A stretch of DNA of 64,000 nt from Psychroserpens damuponensis. Its GTDB lineage: Bacteria > Bacteroidota > Bacteroidia > Flavobacteriales > Flavobacteriaceae. Position 1 is the first letter of the stretch. Each line of letters starts with the position of its first letter. Shown piece by piece: positions 1-9,590 of this stretch. Under the pieces are notes generated by a model that did no database searches, was not told where the DNA came from, and worked only from the letters and a program-made list of their open reading frames with translations. The DNA lies in the NCBI RefSeq assembly GCF_000826655.1, contig NZ_JXJO01000001.1, positions 1 to 64,000 on the forward strand, written 5' to 3'. The position numbers were made by a program, and so were the translations under genes.

Positions 1-3000
1 TCCATAATCAATAACTATAGTAACATCTTCTGCACCTCCATCACTCGTATCACCAGTCACAGATGTTCCACATTCTAAATCAACAGCATTGTCTTCATCT
101 GCAATAGTCCAAGTATATGTCACATCACAAGATGCTTCATTACCACAACCATCATTAGCTGTAAACGTACGTACTAAAGTATAATCAATAGTAGTTTCAT
201 ACTCTGGGCATTCTAAAGTAAACGCTTTATTATGACCGTCTTGAGCATTAAATATCCATGCTGTTGCATCACACATATCAAAAGCATTTGCTGTTGCACT
301 ACCTGCTACAGAAGCTCCGCTTCCTAAATCTTGCATGATATCATACTGTCCACTTGATGGGTTATAGATAACCTCGAAAGTTCCATAGTTTGATAATGGG
401 CTTCCATTTAAGTCAGTTATCGATCCACTGTAGTAAGGATTATCATTTTGAGTTCCCGTTGGCAAACCTCCTAATGTTAATACATACCCTTCTTCAAAAG
501 TGAATACAAAATCACCACTTACGTAAGTTGTTTCACCTACTGCTTCAGTAATTACATCTTCGTAATCTTGAGTTTGACCATCTTCTTGACAGTTATCAGC
601 ATAAGGCGCTTTATCAGCAAAACCAGATGGAGTTTCAGCAACAACACCATAATCTTCACCTTCTGGACATTCTACTACAGGTGCAGTATCATCAACAATG
701 ATAAATGTACATGTAAATGGTTCAGATACGTTTTCACAGTTATCTTCAACTTCAAAAGTAATCGTTAACGTTTTAGAACAATCATCTCCTGTCATACCTT
801 TATCTGTAACTCTATAAGTTAATTCACTTACATCTGCACAGTTATCTGTGAAACATGGCACTAGAGTACCGTTCATATCTGCTACAGTTAATCCTGCTAC
901 TGACCAAGAGTTATCTCCTGCAGTGATCTCATCTCCTATTTCAAGAGAGATTGAAGCATCTGCTGGACAAGTTGCACCCACTTCAGTACCTATTGTCATC
1001 ACTTCATTATCACAAACACCTGTTGGTTCAGGAGCAGTTTGATCACCACCTGAATACGTGAATTTGATTAATTCTGCTGTGTTACCACAAACATCCTTTG
1101 CAGTATATTCAAATACTTTGATCCACTCACAATCTGATCCTATAGACAACTTCTCAACTTTAACAACTGTAACTTCGCTACAATTATCAGAGTATAATGC
1201 TGCAATATCCTCTGCTGATGGCTCACCTAGGTCTCCATCTTTACAAGCATCGATAGAATTAACAATTGTAGGAGGTGTTTCACCAACTAATACTGGAGCC
1301 ATTGTATCAGCACCACTATTAACGATTACTACATTATCTGCGAAGTTTCCACAAGAATCTTCTACAGTATAAGTATATGTAGCAATCCACCCACAATCAT
1401 CACCTTCAATTGAAGGCTCTAATGCAGTTACTATTACATCTCCACAGTTATCAGTGTATGCTGCACGAATCGCACCTGCTTCTGGAGCACCTGGATTTTC
1501 GCTTAAACACTGTAACCCTGAAGTACCTACTGGTAATTCTCCTTCTAAAACAGGAGCAGATGTATCACCACCATTATAAGCTATCTTAACTGGAGTTGCA
1601 TAATTACCACAATCATCTTGTACATCGTATCTAATTACAATTGCCCATAGACAATCTGTGTTCTCATCTGGCGAGAAGACAGTTTTAGTTACGTTTACAT
1701 TTCCGCAGTTATCAGTAAATAACGCAGCAACATCTTCAACACTTGGTCCTTCTGGTGCATCAGCAAAACATACATTTACATCAGATTCTCCCATTGGTAA
1801 CTCTCCTACTAATACTGGAGCAGTTTCATCAATTACAGTTACTAATTGCTTAGCTGTAATTGTACGTCCACAATCATCTGTGAAAGTAAAGTCTACTTCA
1901 AAAGTTCCACAACTTCCCTCGAAAGGCTGTGCTTCACCTTGAACAGATCCCGCAATTAAACAAGCCTCTGTACCGCCATTTGTGTATGATAAGAATTCTG
2001 CTTCATAAGATGCTAAATCTTCACATGCAATCGTTGCATCTTCGATAGCTTCAAATGCTGCCATTGGTGCTGGCTCAACTGTAATCGTTTGGCTAGCCTC
2101 AATTGTTCTTTCACAATCATCTGTGTAAGTCCAGTTAACTAATATTGTTCCACCACATTCCGTATAATCTGGTGTAGCTTCTCCATCAACAGAACCTTCT
2201 ATTAAACATGCTTCATTAGAAGCTCCGTTTGTATATCCTAATGATCCTGCTACAAATGAATTTGCTTCTTCACATGAGATCGTCATGTCTTCCACTTCAT
2301 CAAATACTGCCATTGGTGCTGGCTCAACTGTAATCGTTTGGCTAGCCTCAATTGTTCTTTGACATTCATCAGTATATGTCCAGTTTACTGTAAGTGTTCC
2401 TCCACATTCTGTGTATTCTCCACTTAACTCACCGTCTACTGATCCTTCGATTACACATGCCTCATTTGAAGCTCCATTTGTATACCCTAATGATCCTGCT
2501 GTAAATGATCCTGCTTCTTCACATGAGATTGTCATATCTTCCACTTCATCAAATACTGCCATTGGTGCTGGCTCAACTGTAATCGTTTGGCTAGCCTCAA
2601 TTGTTCTTTCACATTCATCAGTGTAAGTCCAGTTTACCATAAGTGTTCCTCCACATTCTGTGTACTCTCCACTTAACTCACCGTTTACTGATCCTGAGAT
2701 TACACATGCTTCGTTTGAAGCTCCGTTTGAATATCCTAATGAACCTGCTGTAAATGATCCTGCTTCTTCACATGAGATTGTCATATCTTCCACTTCATCA
2801 AATACTGCCATTGGTGCTGGCTCAACTGTAATCTCTTGCTTAGCAGTGATTGTTCTTTGACAATCATCAGTGTAAGTCCAATCAACAGAAAGCGTTCCAC
2901 CACATTCTGTGTACGTTCCACTTAATTCACCTTCTACTGATCCTGCAATTACACATGCTTCGTTTGAAGCTCCGTTCGTATATCCTAAAGCACCTGCTGT

Positions 3001-6000
3001 AAATGATCCTGCTTCGTCACATGAAATTGTCATGTTTTCAACCTCATCAAATACTGCCATTGGTGCTGGCTCTACTGTAATCGTTTGGCTAGCCTCAATT
3101 GTTCTTTCACAATCATCAGTGTATGTCCAGTTTACTGTAAGTGTTCCTCCACATTCTGTGTACTCTCCACTTAACTCACCGTCTACAGATCCTTCGATTA
3201 CACAAGCCTCAGTTGAAGCTCCGTTTGTATACCCTAAAGAACTTGCTGCAAATGATCCTGCTTCTTCACATGAGATTATCATGTCTTCTACTTCATCAAA
3301 TACTGCCATTGGTGCTGGCTCAACTTCAATCTCCTGCTTAGCAGTGATTATTCTTTCACAATCGTCAGTGTAAGTCCAGTCAACATAAAGTGTCCCACCA
3401 CATTCTGTGTACGTTCCACTTAATTGACCTTCTACTGACCCTGAGATTAAACAAGCCTCAGTTGAAGCTCCGTTTGTATATCCTAAAGAACTTGCTGTAA
3501 ATGATCCTGCTTCGTCACATGAGATTGTCATGTTTTCTATCTCATCAAATACTGGCGCTGGTGCTGGCTCTACTGTAATAGTTTGGCTCGCCTCAATTGT
3601 TCTTTGACATTCATCAGTGTATGTCCAGTTTACAGTAAGCGTTCCTCCACATTCTGTGTATGTTCCACTTAATTCACCGTCTACTGACCCTTCGATTACA
3701 CATGCTTCATTAGAAGCTCCATTTGTATATCCTAATGAACCTGCTGTAAATGATCCTGCTTCGTCACATGAGATTGTGATATTTTCTACTTCATCAAATA
3801 CTGCCATTGGTGCTGGATTAATTTTGATTTGCTGTCTTGCTGTAATTGTTCTGTCACAATCATCAGTATAAGTCCAATCAACAAATAACAACCCTCCACA
3901 TTCTGTGTACTCACCACTTAACTCTCCTTCTACTGATCCTGAGATCAAACACGCTTCGTTTGAAGCTCCGTTTGTATATCCTAATGATCCTGCTGTAAAT
4001 GATCCTGCTTCCTCACATGAGATTGTGATATTTTCCACCTCTTCAAATACTGCCATTGGCGATGGCTCAACTGTAATCGTTTGGCTAGCCTCAATCGTTC
4101 TTTGACATTCATCAGTGTAAGTCCAGTTTACCATAAGTGTTCCTCCACATTCTGTGTATTCTCCACTTAACTCACCGTCTACCGATCCTTCGATTACACA
4201 TGCTTCGTTTGAAGCTCCGTTTGTATATCCTAATGAACCTGCTACAAATAATCCAGCCTCTTCACATGAGATTGTCATGTCTTCTACCTCATTAAATACT
4301 GCCATTGGTGCTGGCTCAACTATTATCTCTTGCTTAGCAGTGATTGTTCTTTCACAATCGTCAGTGTAAGTCCAATCAACAGAAAGTGTTCCGCCACATT
4401 CTGTGTACGTCCCACTTAATTCACCTTCTACTGATCCTGCAATTAAACATGCCTCAGTTGAAGCTCCATTTGTATATCCTAATGAACCTGCTGTAAATGA
4501 CCCTGCTTCATCACATGAAATTGTCATGTTTTCAACCTCATCAAATACTGCCATTGGTGCTGGCTCAACTGTAATCGTTTGGCTAGCTTCAATTGTTCTT
4601 TCACAATCATCAGTGTATGTCCAGTTTACTGTAAGTGTTCCTCCACATTCTGTGTACTCTCCACTTAATTCACCGTCTACCGATCCTTCGATTAAACACG
4701 CTTCGTTTGAAGCTCCGTTTGTATATCCTAATGAACCTGCTGTAAATGATCCTGCTTCATCACATGAGATTGTCATGTCATCTACTTCGTCAAATGCTGC
4801 AGAAGGTGCTGGTGAAACAGTTATTGTCTTTCTAGCAGTTATAGTTCTATCACACTCATCAGTAAAGGTCCAGTCAACGTAAAGTGTTCCTCCACATTCT
4901 GTGTATTCTCCACTTAATTCACCGTCTACTGATCCCGAGATCAAACATGCTTCATTTGAAGCTCCATTTGTATAACTTAATGACCCAACTTGGTATTGAT
5001 TTGCTAAATCACAAGCAATTGTAATGTCTTGCACTTCATCAAATACTGCCATTGGTGCTGGCTCAACTGTAATTTCTTGCTTCGCAGTGATTGTTCTATC
5101 GCACTCATCAGTGTATGTCCAATCAACGTAAAGTGTTCCTCCACATTCTGTGTAATCTCCACTTAATTCACCGTCTATTGACCCTTCGATTACACACGCT
5201 TCATTAGAAGCTCCGTTTGTGTATCCTAATGATTCTGCTGTAAACGATCCAGCCTCTTCGCATGAAATTGTCATGTTTTCTACTTCATCAAATACTGCAA
5301 CTGGCGCTGGCTCAACTATAACCGTTTGGCTAGCCACAATTGTTCTTTCACAATCATCTGTGTAAGTCCAGTTTACTGTAAGTGTTCCTCCACATTCTGT
5401 GTATTCTCCACTTAACTCACCATCTACTGATCCTGCTATTAAACACGCTTCGTTTGAAGCTCCGTTTGTATATTCTAATGAACTTGCTTTAAACGATCCT
5501 GCTTCATCACATGTAATCATCATGTCTTCTACTTCATCAAATACTGCCATTGGTGCTGGCTCAACTGTAATCGTTTGGCTAGCCTCAATTGTTCTTTGAC
5601 AATCATCTGTATAAGTCCAGTTTACTGTAAGTGTTCCTCCACATTCTGTGTATTCTCCACTTAATTCACCGTCTACTGATCCTGCTATTAAACACGCTTC
5701 GTTTGAAGCTCCGTTTGTATATTCTAATGAACTTGCTGTAAACGATCCTGCTTCATCACATGTAATCGTCATGTCTTCTACTTCATCAAATACCGCCATT
5801 GGTGCTGGCTCAACTATAATAGTTTGGCTAGCCTCAATAGTTCTTTCACAATCATCTGTATAAGTCCAGTTTACTGTAAGTGTTCCTCCACATTCTGTGT
5901 ATTCTCCACTTAATTCACCGTCTACTGATCCTTCGATTGCGCATGCTTCATTTGAAGCTCCGTTTGTATATCCTAATGATCCTGCCGTAAATGATCCTGC

Positions 6001-9000
6001 TTCATCACATGAGATGGTCACATCTTCTACTTCATCAAATACTGCCATTGGTGCTGGCTCAACCGTAATTTCTTGCTTCGTAGTGATTGTTCTTTCACAA
6101 TAGTCAGTGTACGTCCAATCAACGTAAAGTGTTCCTCCACATTCTGTGTAATCTCCACTTAACTCACCTTCTACTGATCCTTCGATTACACATGCTTCGT
6201 TTGAAGCTCCGTTTGTGTATCCTAATGAACCTGCTGTAAATGATCCTGCTTCATCACATGAAATTGTCATGTTTTCAACCTCATCAAATACTGCCATTGG
6301 TGCTGGCTCTACTGTAATCGTTTGGCTTGCCTCAATTGTTCTTTCACAAGCATCTGTGTAAGTCCAATTTACAGTAAGCGACCCTCCACATTCTGTGTAC
6401 ATACCACTTAACTCACCGTCTACTGACCCTGAGATTACACATGCTTCGTTTGAAGCTCCGTTTGTATATCCTAATGATCCTGCTGTAAATGATCCAGCCT
6501 CTTCACATGAAATAGTCATGTCTTCGACTTCATCAAATACTGCCATTGGTGCTGGCTCAACTGTAATCGTTTGGCTAGCTTCAATTGTTCTTTTACACTC
6601 GTCAGTGTAGGTCCAGTTTACTGTAAGTGTTCCTCCACATTCTGTGTACTCTCCACTTAACTCACCGTCTACTGATCCTTCGATTACACATGCTTTGTTT
6701 AAAGCTCCGTTTGTATATCCTAATGATCCTGCTGTAAATAATCCTGCTTCTTCACATGAGATTGTCATGTCTTCTACTTCGTCAAATATCGCCATTGGTG
6801 CTGGCTCAACTGTAATCGTTTGGCTAGCCTCAATTGTTCTTTCACATTCATCAGTGTAAGTCCAGTTTACAGTAAGTGTTCCTCCACATGCTGTATAATC
6901 TCTACTTAACTCACCGTCTACTGACCCTTCGATTACACACGCTTCGTTTGAAGCTCCGTTTGAATATCCTAATGATCCTGCTGTAAATGACCCTGCTTCA
7001 TCACATGAGATTGTCATGTCTTCGACTTCATCAAATACTGCCATTGGTGCTGGCTCAACTGTAATCGTTTGGCTAGCCTCAATTGTTCTTTGACATTCAT
7101 CAGTGTAAGTCCAGTTTACCATAAGTGTTCCTCCACATGCTGTGTATTCTCCACTTAACTCACCGTCTACTGATCCTTCGATTACACATGCTTCGTTTGA
7201 AGCTCCGTTTGTATATCCTAATGATCCTGCTGTAAATGATCCTGCTTCGTCACACGAGATTGTCATGTCTTCGACTTCATCAAATACTGCTAAAGGCGCA
7301 GGCTCAACTGTAATCGTTTGGCTTGCCTGAATTGTTCTTTCACATTCGTCAGTGTACGTCCAGTTTACTGTAAGTGCTCCACCACATTCTGTGTACTCTC
7401 CACTTAATTCACCGTCTACTGATCCTGCAATTAAACATCCCTCTGTTGAAGCTCCATTTGTATATCCTAATGAACCTGCTGTAAATGATCCTGCTTCTTC
7501 ACATGAAATTACCATGTCTTCTACTTCACCAAATATCGCCATTGGTGCTGGTTCTACAGTATAAGTTATCTTTTCAGCAATTGTTCTATCACAATCATCT
7601 GTGAATATATAATCTACGTATAAAAATCCTCCACAGATAGTATATTCATTATATATAACACCTTCAACCGACCCTTCGATTGAACATACTCCATCAGAAC
7701 CATTTGAATAACCTAATGATTCAGCTACAAACGTATCTGCTTCCTCACAAGTTAAACTTCCTCCTACAATGCTGTCAAATTCTGCAGCTGGTGCTGGTTC
7801 TACTAAAATTACGTACGGTCCCGCAGTTAATGTGCGACCACAAGAATCAACACCATTATATGTAATAGATAATTCTCCACCACAAACACTATATTGTGTA
7901 CTTACCTCTCCTTCGATCGAACCTGCAATTGAACAAGCTCCCTGAGAAACACCATTATTATAGGTCGCATCTGGCGCTACATAAGATGTAGCTTCTTCAC
8001 AAGAAATACTTGTTGGTAATTCTGGTGCTACAACAGTAGATTCTGGTGCTGGTAAAACTGTGATTGTTTGAGATTGAGCAACTGATCTTCCGCAGTCATC
8101 TGTAGCCGAATATGTTCTAATTACAACACCTCCTTCACAAGCATCTCCCAAACTACTTGTATCATCCGAAGATGATATTAATATTTTATCACTACAGTTA
8201 TCTGTTGCATAGATACCTTTAGTACTTGCTAATGGAATTTCATCAACACAATTAACCGTAATATCTTCTGGCACTCCGGATAATTCTGGGTTTTCTTGAT
8301 CACCACCAAAATATTGTAAAACTATAGAGTCAGCAAAATTATTACAATCATCTTTTATAATGTATGTATACTCTGCAAGCCACTTACAATCAGACCCTTT
8401 AGAGACAGATTGTTTTTCAACAATCACATTTCCGCAGTTATCAGAAAACAATGATGCAATATCTTCAACTGTTGGTCCTTCTGACTTATCAGAAAAACAT
8501 AAGTTTAATCCTGATTCTCCTGTTGGAATAACAGCTCCTTTATTAAGGTAAGGTGCTTGATTATCTCCACCACTATAAGATACAATAAAATCTGATGCCA
8601 TATTACCACACGCATCTTGAATAGAATATAAATAGTCTACAGACCATTCGCAATCACTCCCAGAAGGAGCTCCTGATTTAGTAACGATAACGTCACTACA
8701 GTTATCAGAATACAAAGCTGCAATACTAGCAGCAGTTGGACCTACAGGAACATTGTCAAGACATAAATCAAGACCTTGACCACCTTCAGGTATTTCTGCT
8801 CCTTCATTTAATGTAGGAGGTGTATTATCTCCTCCGAAATAATCTACTGCAAATTCAGCATAAAATTCACCGCAATAAATTTTATAATAAATTTTTAAAG
8901 TCCAATTACAGTCATCACCATCTAAGAAAGGGGTGATTTCTACAGTTGGAGTATTATCTCCACATTCATTTTCATACAACGCAGCTATTTCTGCTTCAGT

Positions 9001-9225
9001 AAATCCAGTAGGAGCCTCTGATTGACATCCACTAATGAATATACTCCTTTCTGTTTGTTGTGCGATCACTGAACTCACACTAAACGAGAAAAGCATGAAA
9101 AAGACTAAAGCCTTCATGCTGAAATTTCGTTTAGTAAAAAGATCAATACTACAACACGATAAATTCGTGATGGATTGCCAAATTTTGGCGCGCCCACCGC
9201 TTCGGGTAAAATTGCTCATAAACAT
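1..9225 (-). CDS. Giant secreted repeat protein, adhesin-like (C-terminus beyond the left edge)
   Basis: One minus-strand frame stays open from an ATG at 9225 to base 1, so at least 3,075 residues are present and the stop lies outside the window. An in-frame ATG at 9117 begins a classical signal peptide (MKALVFFMLFSFSVSSVIAQ). The upstream ATGs at 9225 and 9219 would add up to 36 residues before it, so the start is uncertain. Order of parts: three ~80-residue Cys-containing domains with DNC, GSDCxW and D-CGN motifs, one HYR-like domain, 25 tandem ~83-residue repeats, three more of the first domain type, then less repetitive Cys-rich sequence reaching the edge. Each 83-residue unit carries four cysteines (contexts TISC, EAC, ECGG and DEC) and starts near EPAP. 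Inference: a very long surface or extracellular protein, probably exported by Sec and then T9SS. A sorting domain would be expected outside the window. No catalytic domain is visible. Confidence 0.9.
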   Translation of the reverse strand, partial: MFMSNFTRSGGRAKIWQSITNLSCCSIDLFTKRNFSMKALVFFMLFSFSVSSVIAQQTERSIFISGCQSEAPTGFTEAEIAALYENECGDNTPTVEITPFLDGDDCNWTLKIYYKIYCGEFYAEFAVDYFGGDNTPPTLNEGAEIPEGGQGLDLCLDNVPVGPTAASIAALYSDNCSDVIVTKSGAPSGSDCEWSVDYLYSIQDACGNMASDFIVSYSGGDNQAPYLNKGAVIPTGESGLNLCFSDKSEGPTVEDIASLFSDNCGNVIVEKQSVSKGSDCKWLAEYTYIIKDDCNNFADSIVLQYFGGDQENPELSGVPEDITVNCVDEIPLASTKGIYATDNCSDKILISSSDDTSSLGDACEGGVVIRTYSATDDCGRSVAQSQTITVLPAPESTVVAPELPTSISCEEATSYVAPDATYNNGVSQGACSIAGSIEGEVSTQYSVCGGELSITYNGVDSCGRTLTAGPYVILVEPAPAAEFDSIVGGSLTCEEADTFVAESLGYSNGSDGVCSIEGSVEGVIYNEYTICGGFLYVDYIFTDDCDRTIAEKITYTVEPAPMAIFGEVEDMVISCEEAGSFTAGSLGYTNGASTEGCLIAGSVDGELSGEYTECGGALTVNWTYTDECERTIQASQTITVEPAPLAVFDEVEDMTISCDEAGSFTAGSLGYTNGASNEACVIEGSVDGELSGEYTACGGTLMVNWTYTDECQRTIEASQTITVEPAPMAVFDEVEDMTISCDEAGSFTAGSLGYSNGASNEACVIEGSVDGELSRDYTACGGTLTVNWTYTDECERTIEASQTITVEPAPMAIFDEVEDMTISCEEAGLFTAGSLGYTNGALNKACVIEGSVDGELSGEYTECGGTLTVNWTYTDECKRTIEASQTITVEPAPMAVFDEVEDMTISCEEAGSFTAGSLGYTNGASNEACVISGSVDGELSGMYTECGGSLTVNWTYTDACERTIEASQTITVEPAPMAVFDEVENMTISCDEAGSFTAGSLGYTNGASNEACVIEGSVEGELSGDYTECGGTLYVDWTYTDYCERTITTKQEITVEPAPMAVFDEVEDVTISCDEAGSFTAGSLGYTNGASNEACAIEGSVDGELSGEYTECGGTLTVNWTYTDDCERTIEASQTIIVEPAPMAVFDEVEDMTITCDEAGSFTASSLEYTNGASNEACLIAGSVDGELSGEYTECGGTLTVNWTYTDDCQRTIEASQTITVEPAPMAVFDEVEDMMITCDEAGSFKASSLEYTNGASNEACLIAGSVDGELSGEYTECGGTLTVNWTYTDDCERTIVASQTVIVEPAPVAVFDEVENMTISCEEAGSFTAESLGYTNGASNEACVIEGSIDGELSGDYTECGGTLYVDWTYTDECDRTITAKQEITVEPAPMAVFDEVQDITIACDLANQYQVGSLSYTNGASNEACLISGSVDGELSGEYTECGGTLYVDWTFTDECDRTITARKTITVSPAPSAAFDEVDDMTISCDEAGSFTAGSLGYTNGASNEACLIEGSVDGELSGEYTECGGTLTVNWTYTDDCERTIEASQTITVEPAPMAVFDEVENMTISCDEAGSFTAGSLGYTNGASTEACLIAGSVEGELSGTYTECGGTLSVDWTYTDDCERTITAKQEIIVEPAPMAVFNEVEDMTISCEEAGLFVAGSLGYTNGASNEACVIEGSVDGELSGEYTECGGTLMVNWTYTDECQRTIEASQTITVEPSPMAVFEEVENITISCEEAGSFTAGSLGYTNGASNEACLISGSVEGELSGEYTECGGLLFVDWTYTDDCDRTITARQQIKINPAPMAVFDEVENITISCDEAGSFTAGSLGYTNGASNEACVIEGSVDGELSGTYTECGGTLTVNWTYTDECQRTIEASQTITVEPAPAPVFDEIENMTISCDEAGSFTASSLGYTNGASTEACLISGSVEGQLSGTYTECGGTLYVDWTYTDDCERIITAKQEIEVEPAPMAVFDEVEDMIISCEEAGSFAASSLGYTNGASTEACVIEGSVDGELSGEYTECGGTLTVNWTYTDDCERTIEASQTITVEPAPMAVFDEVENMTISCDEAGSFTAGALGYTNGASNEACVIAGSVEGELSGTYTECGGTLSVDWTYTDDCQRTITAKQEITVEPAPMAVFDEVEDMTISCEEAGSFTAGSLGYSNGASNEACVISGSVNGELSGEYTECGGTLMVNWTYTDECERTIEASQTITVEPAPMAVFDEVEDMTISCEEAGSFTAGSLGYTNGASNEACVIEGSVDGELSGEYTECGGTLTVNWTYTDECQRTIEASQTITVEPAPMAVFDEVEDMTISCEEANSFVAGSLGYTNGASNEACLIEGSVDGEATPDYTECGGTILVNWTYTDDCERTIEASQTITVEPAPMAAFEAIEDATIACEDLASYEAEFLSYTNGGTEACLIAGSVQGEAQPFEGSCGTFEVDFTFTDDCGRTITAKQLVTVIDETAPVLVGELPMGESDVNVCFADAPEGPSVEDVAALFTDNCGNVNVTKTVFSPDENTDCLWAIVIRYDVQDDCGNYATPVKIAYNGGDTSAPVLEGELPVGTSGLQCLSENPGAPEAGAIRAAYTDNCGDVIVTALEPSIEGDDCGWIATYTYTVEDSCGNFADNVVIVNSGADTMAPVLVGETPPTIVNSIDACKDGDLGEPSAEDIAALYSDNCSEVTVVKVEKLSIGSDCEWIKVFEYTAKDVCGNTAELIKFTYSGGDQTAPEPTGVCDNEVMTIGTEVGATCPADASISLEIGDEITAGDNSWSVAGLTVADMNGTLVPCFTDNCADVSELTYRVTDKGMTGDDCSKTLTITFEVEDNCENVSEPFTCTFIIVDDTAPVVECPEGEDYGVVAETPSGFADKAPYADNCQEDGQTQDYEDVITEAVGETTYVSGDFVFTFEEGYVLTLGGLPTGTQNDNPYYSGSITDLNGSPLSNYGTFEVIYNPSSGQYDIMQDLGSGASVAGSATANAFDMCDATAWIFNAQDGHNKAFTLECPEYETTIDYTLVRTFTANDGCGNEASCDVTYTWTIADEDNAVDLECGTSVTGDTSDGGAEDVTIVIDYG
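1828..8055 (-). repeat. 25 tandem units of ~249 bp (83 codons) inside the giant gene
   Basis: From the N-terminal side the first unit is 85 codons and the second 82. From base 7554 down to about 1828 the units repeat every 249 bp without a phase slip (EPAP starts at 7554, 7305, 4566 and 2076 were checked). Two main variants of the unit end alternate irregularly: EASQTITV and TAKQEITV. Neighbouring units, such as those around 5399 and 5648, are nearly identical, which suggests recent unequal exchange or gene conversion. Because every unit is a multiple of three, gain or loss of units would keep the frame. Confidence 0.93.
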
Positions 9226-9590
9226 AACATTTGGTTTAAATTAAAATTATCTTAACATTTATATAGACAATACACGTATTGCCGGCAAAACGCAAATACA
9301 AGATTTACGTGTAAGCTTAAACTTAAATATTGATGTACTATAAAATTTAGAACATCAACTAGAATGAAATCATTCTAAATCAATAAATGCTAATAATCAA
9401 TTGTTGTGCTATTAAACAATTTTTCGGGTAAGAATAATAGATTAATTTGCTATTAATTTAATCTATTATTAGGTTAAAAATAAAGAGTATTCACCTCAAC
9501 CTTAGGTCAAAAATATATTATAAAATACTGTCGTCCAAATAAATTTAACCTTTTTTTAGGTATTAAACCGTTGAACATTTTTTTCTGCAT
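9226..9590. promoter_or_regulatory. 365-bp upstream region of the giant gene with three palindromes
   Basis: No gene is seen here. It is the leader region of the giant minus-strand gene and lies downstream of hutH. Three inverted repeats stand out: TTGCCGGCAA at 9279-9288; AGAATGA-AA-TCATTCT at 9361-9376; and a 13-bp perfect stem with arms 9433-9445 (AATAATAGATTAA) and 9458-9470 around a 12-nt loop. None is followed by a good T-run, so they look more like regulator sites or mRNA leader hairpins than terminators. No convincing -7 box was found for the giant gene. Confidence 0.5.

Noticed and set aside
1828-8055. 249-bp tandem repeats as a CRISPR array or satellite DNA
   Set aside because: Units are contiguous coding sequence with no unique spacers and stay in one reading frame.
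568-8551. Many plus-strand open frames of 60-160 codons with repeated MYSPLNSPSTDP sequences
   Set aside because: They are antisense shadows of the giant minus-strand repeat gene: they recur every 249 bp, start at GTG in the repeat and have no signals of their own.
7680-9244. Plus-strand frames at 7680, 8360 and 9035
   Set aside because: They lie opposite the giant gene, use poor starts and have no family likeness.
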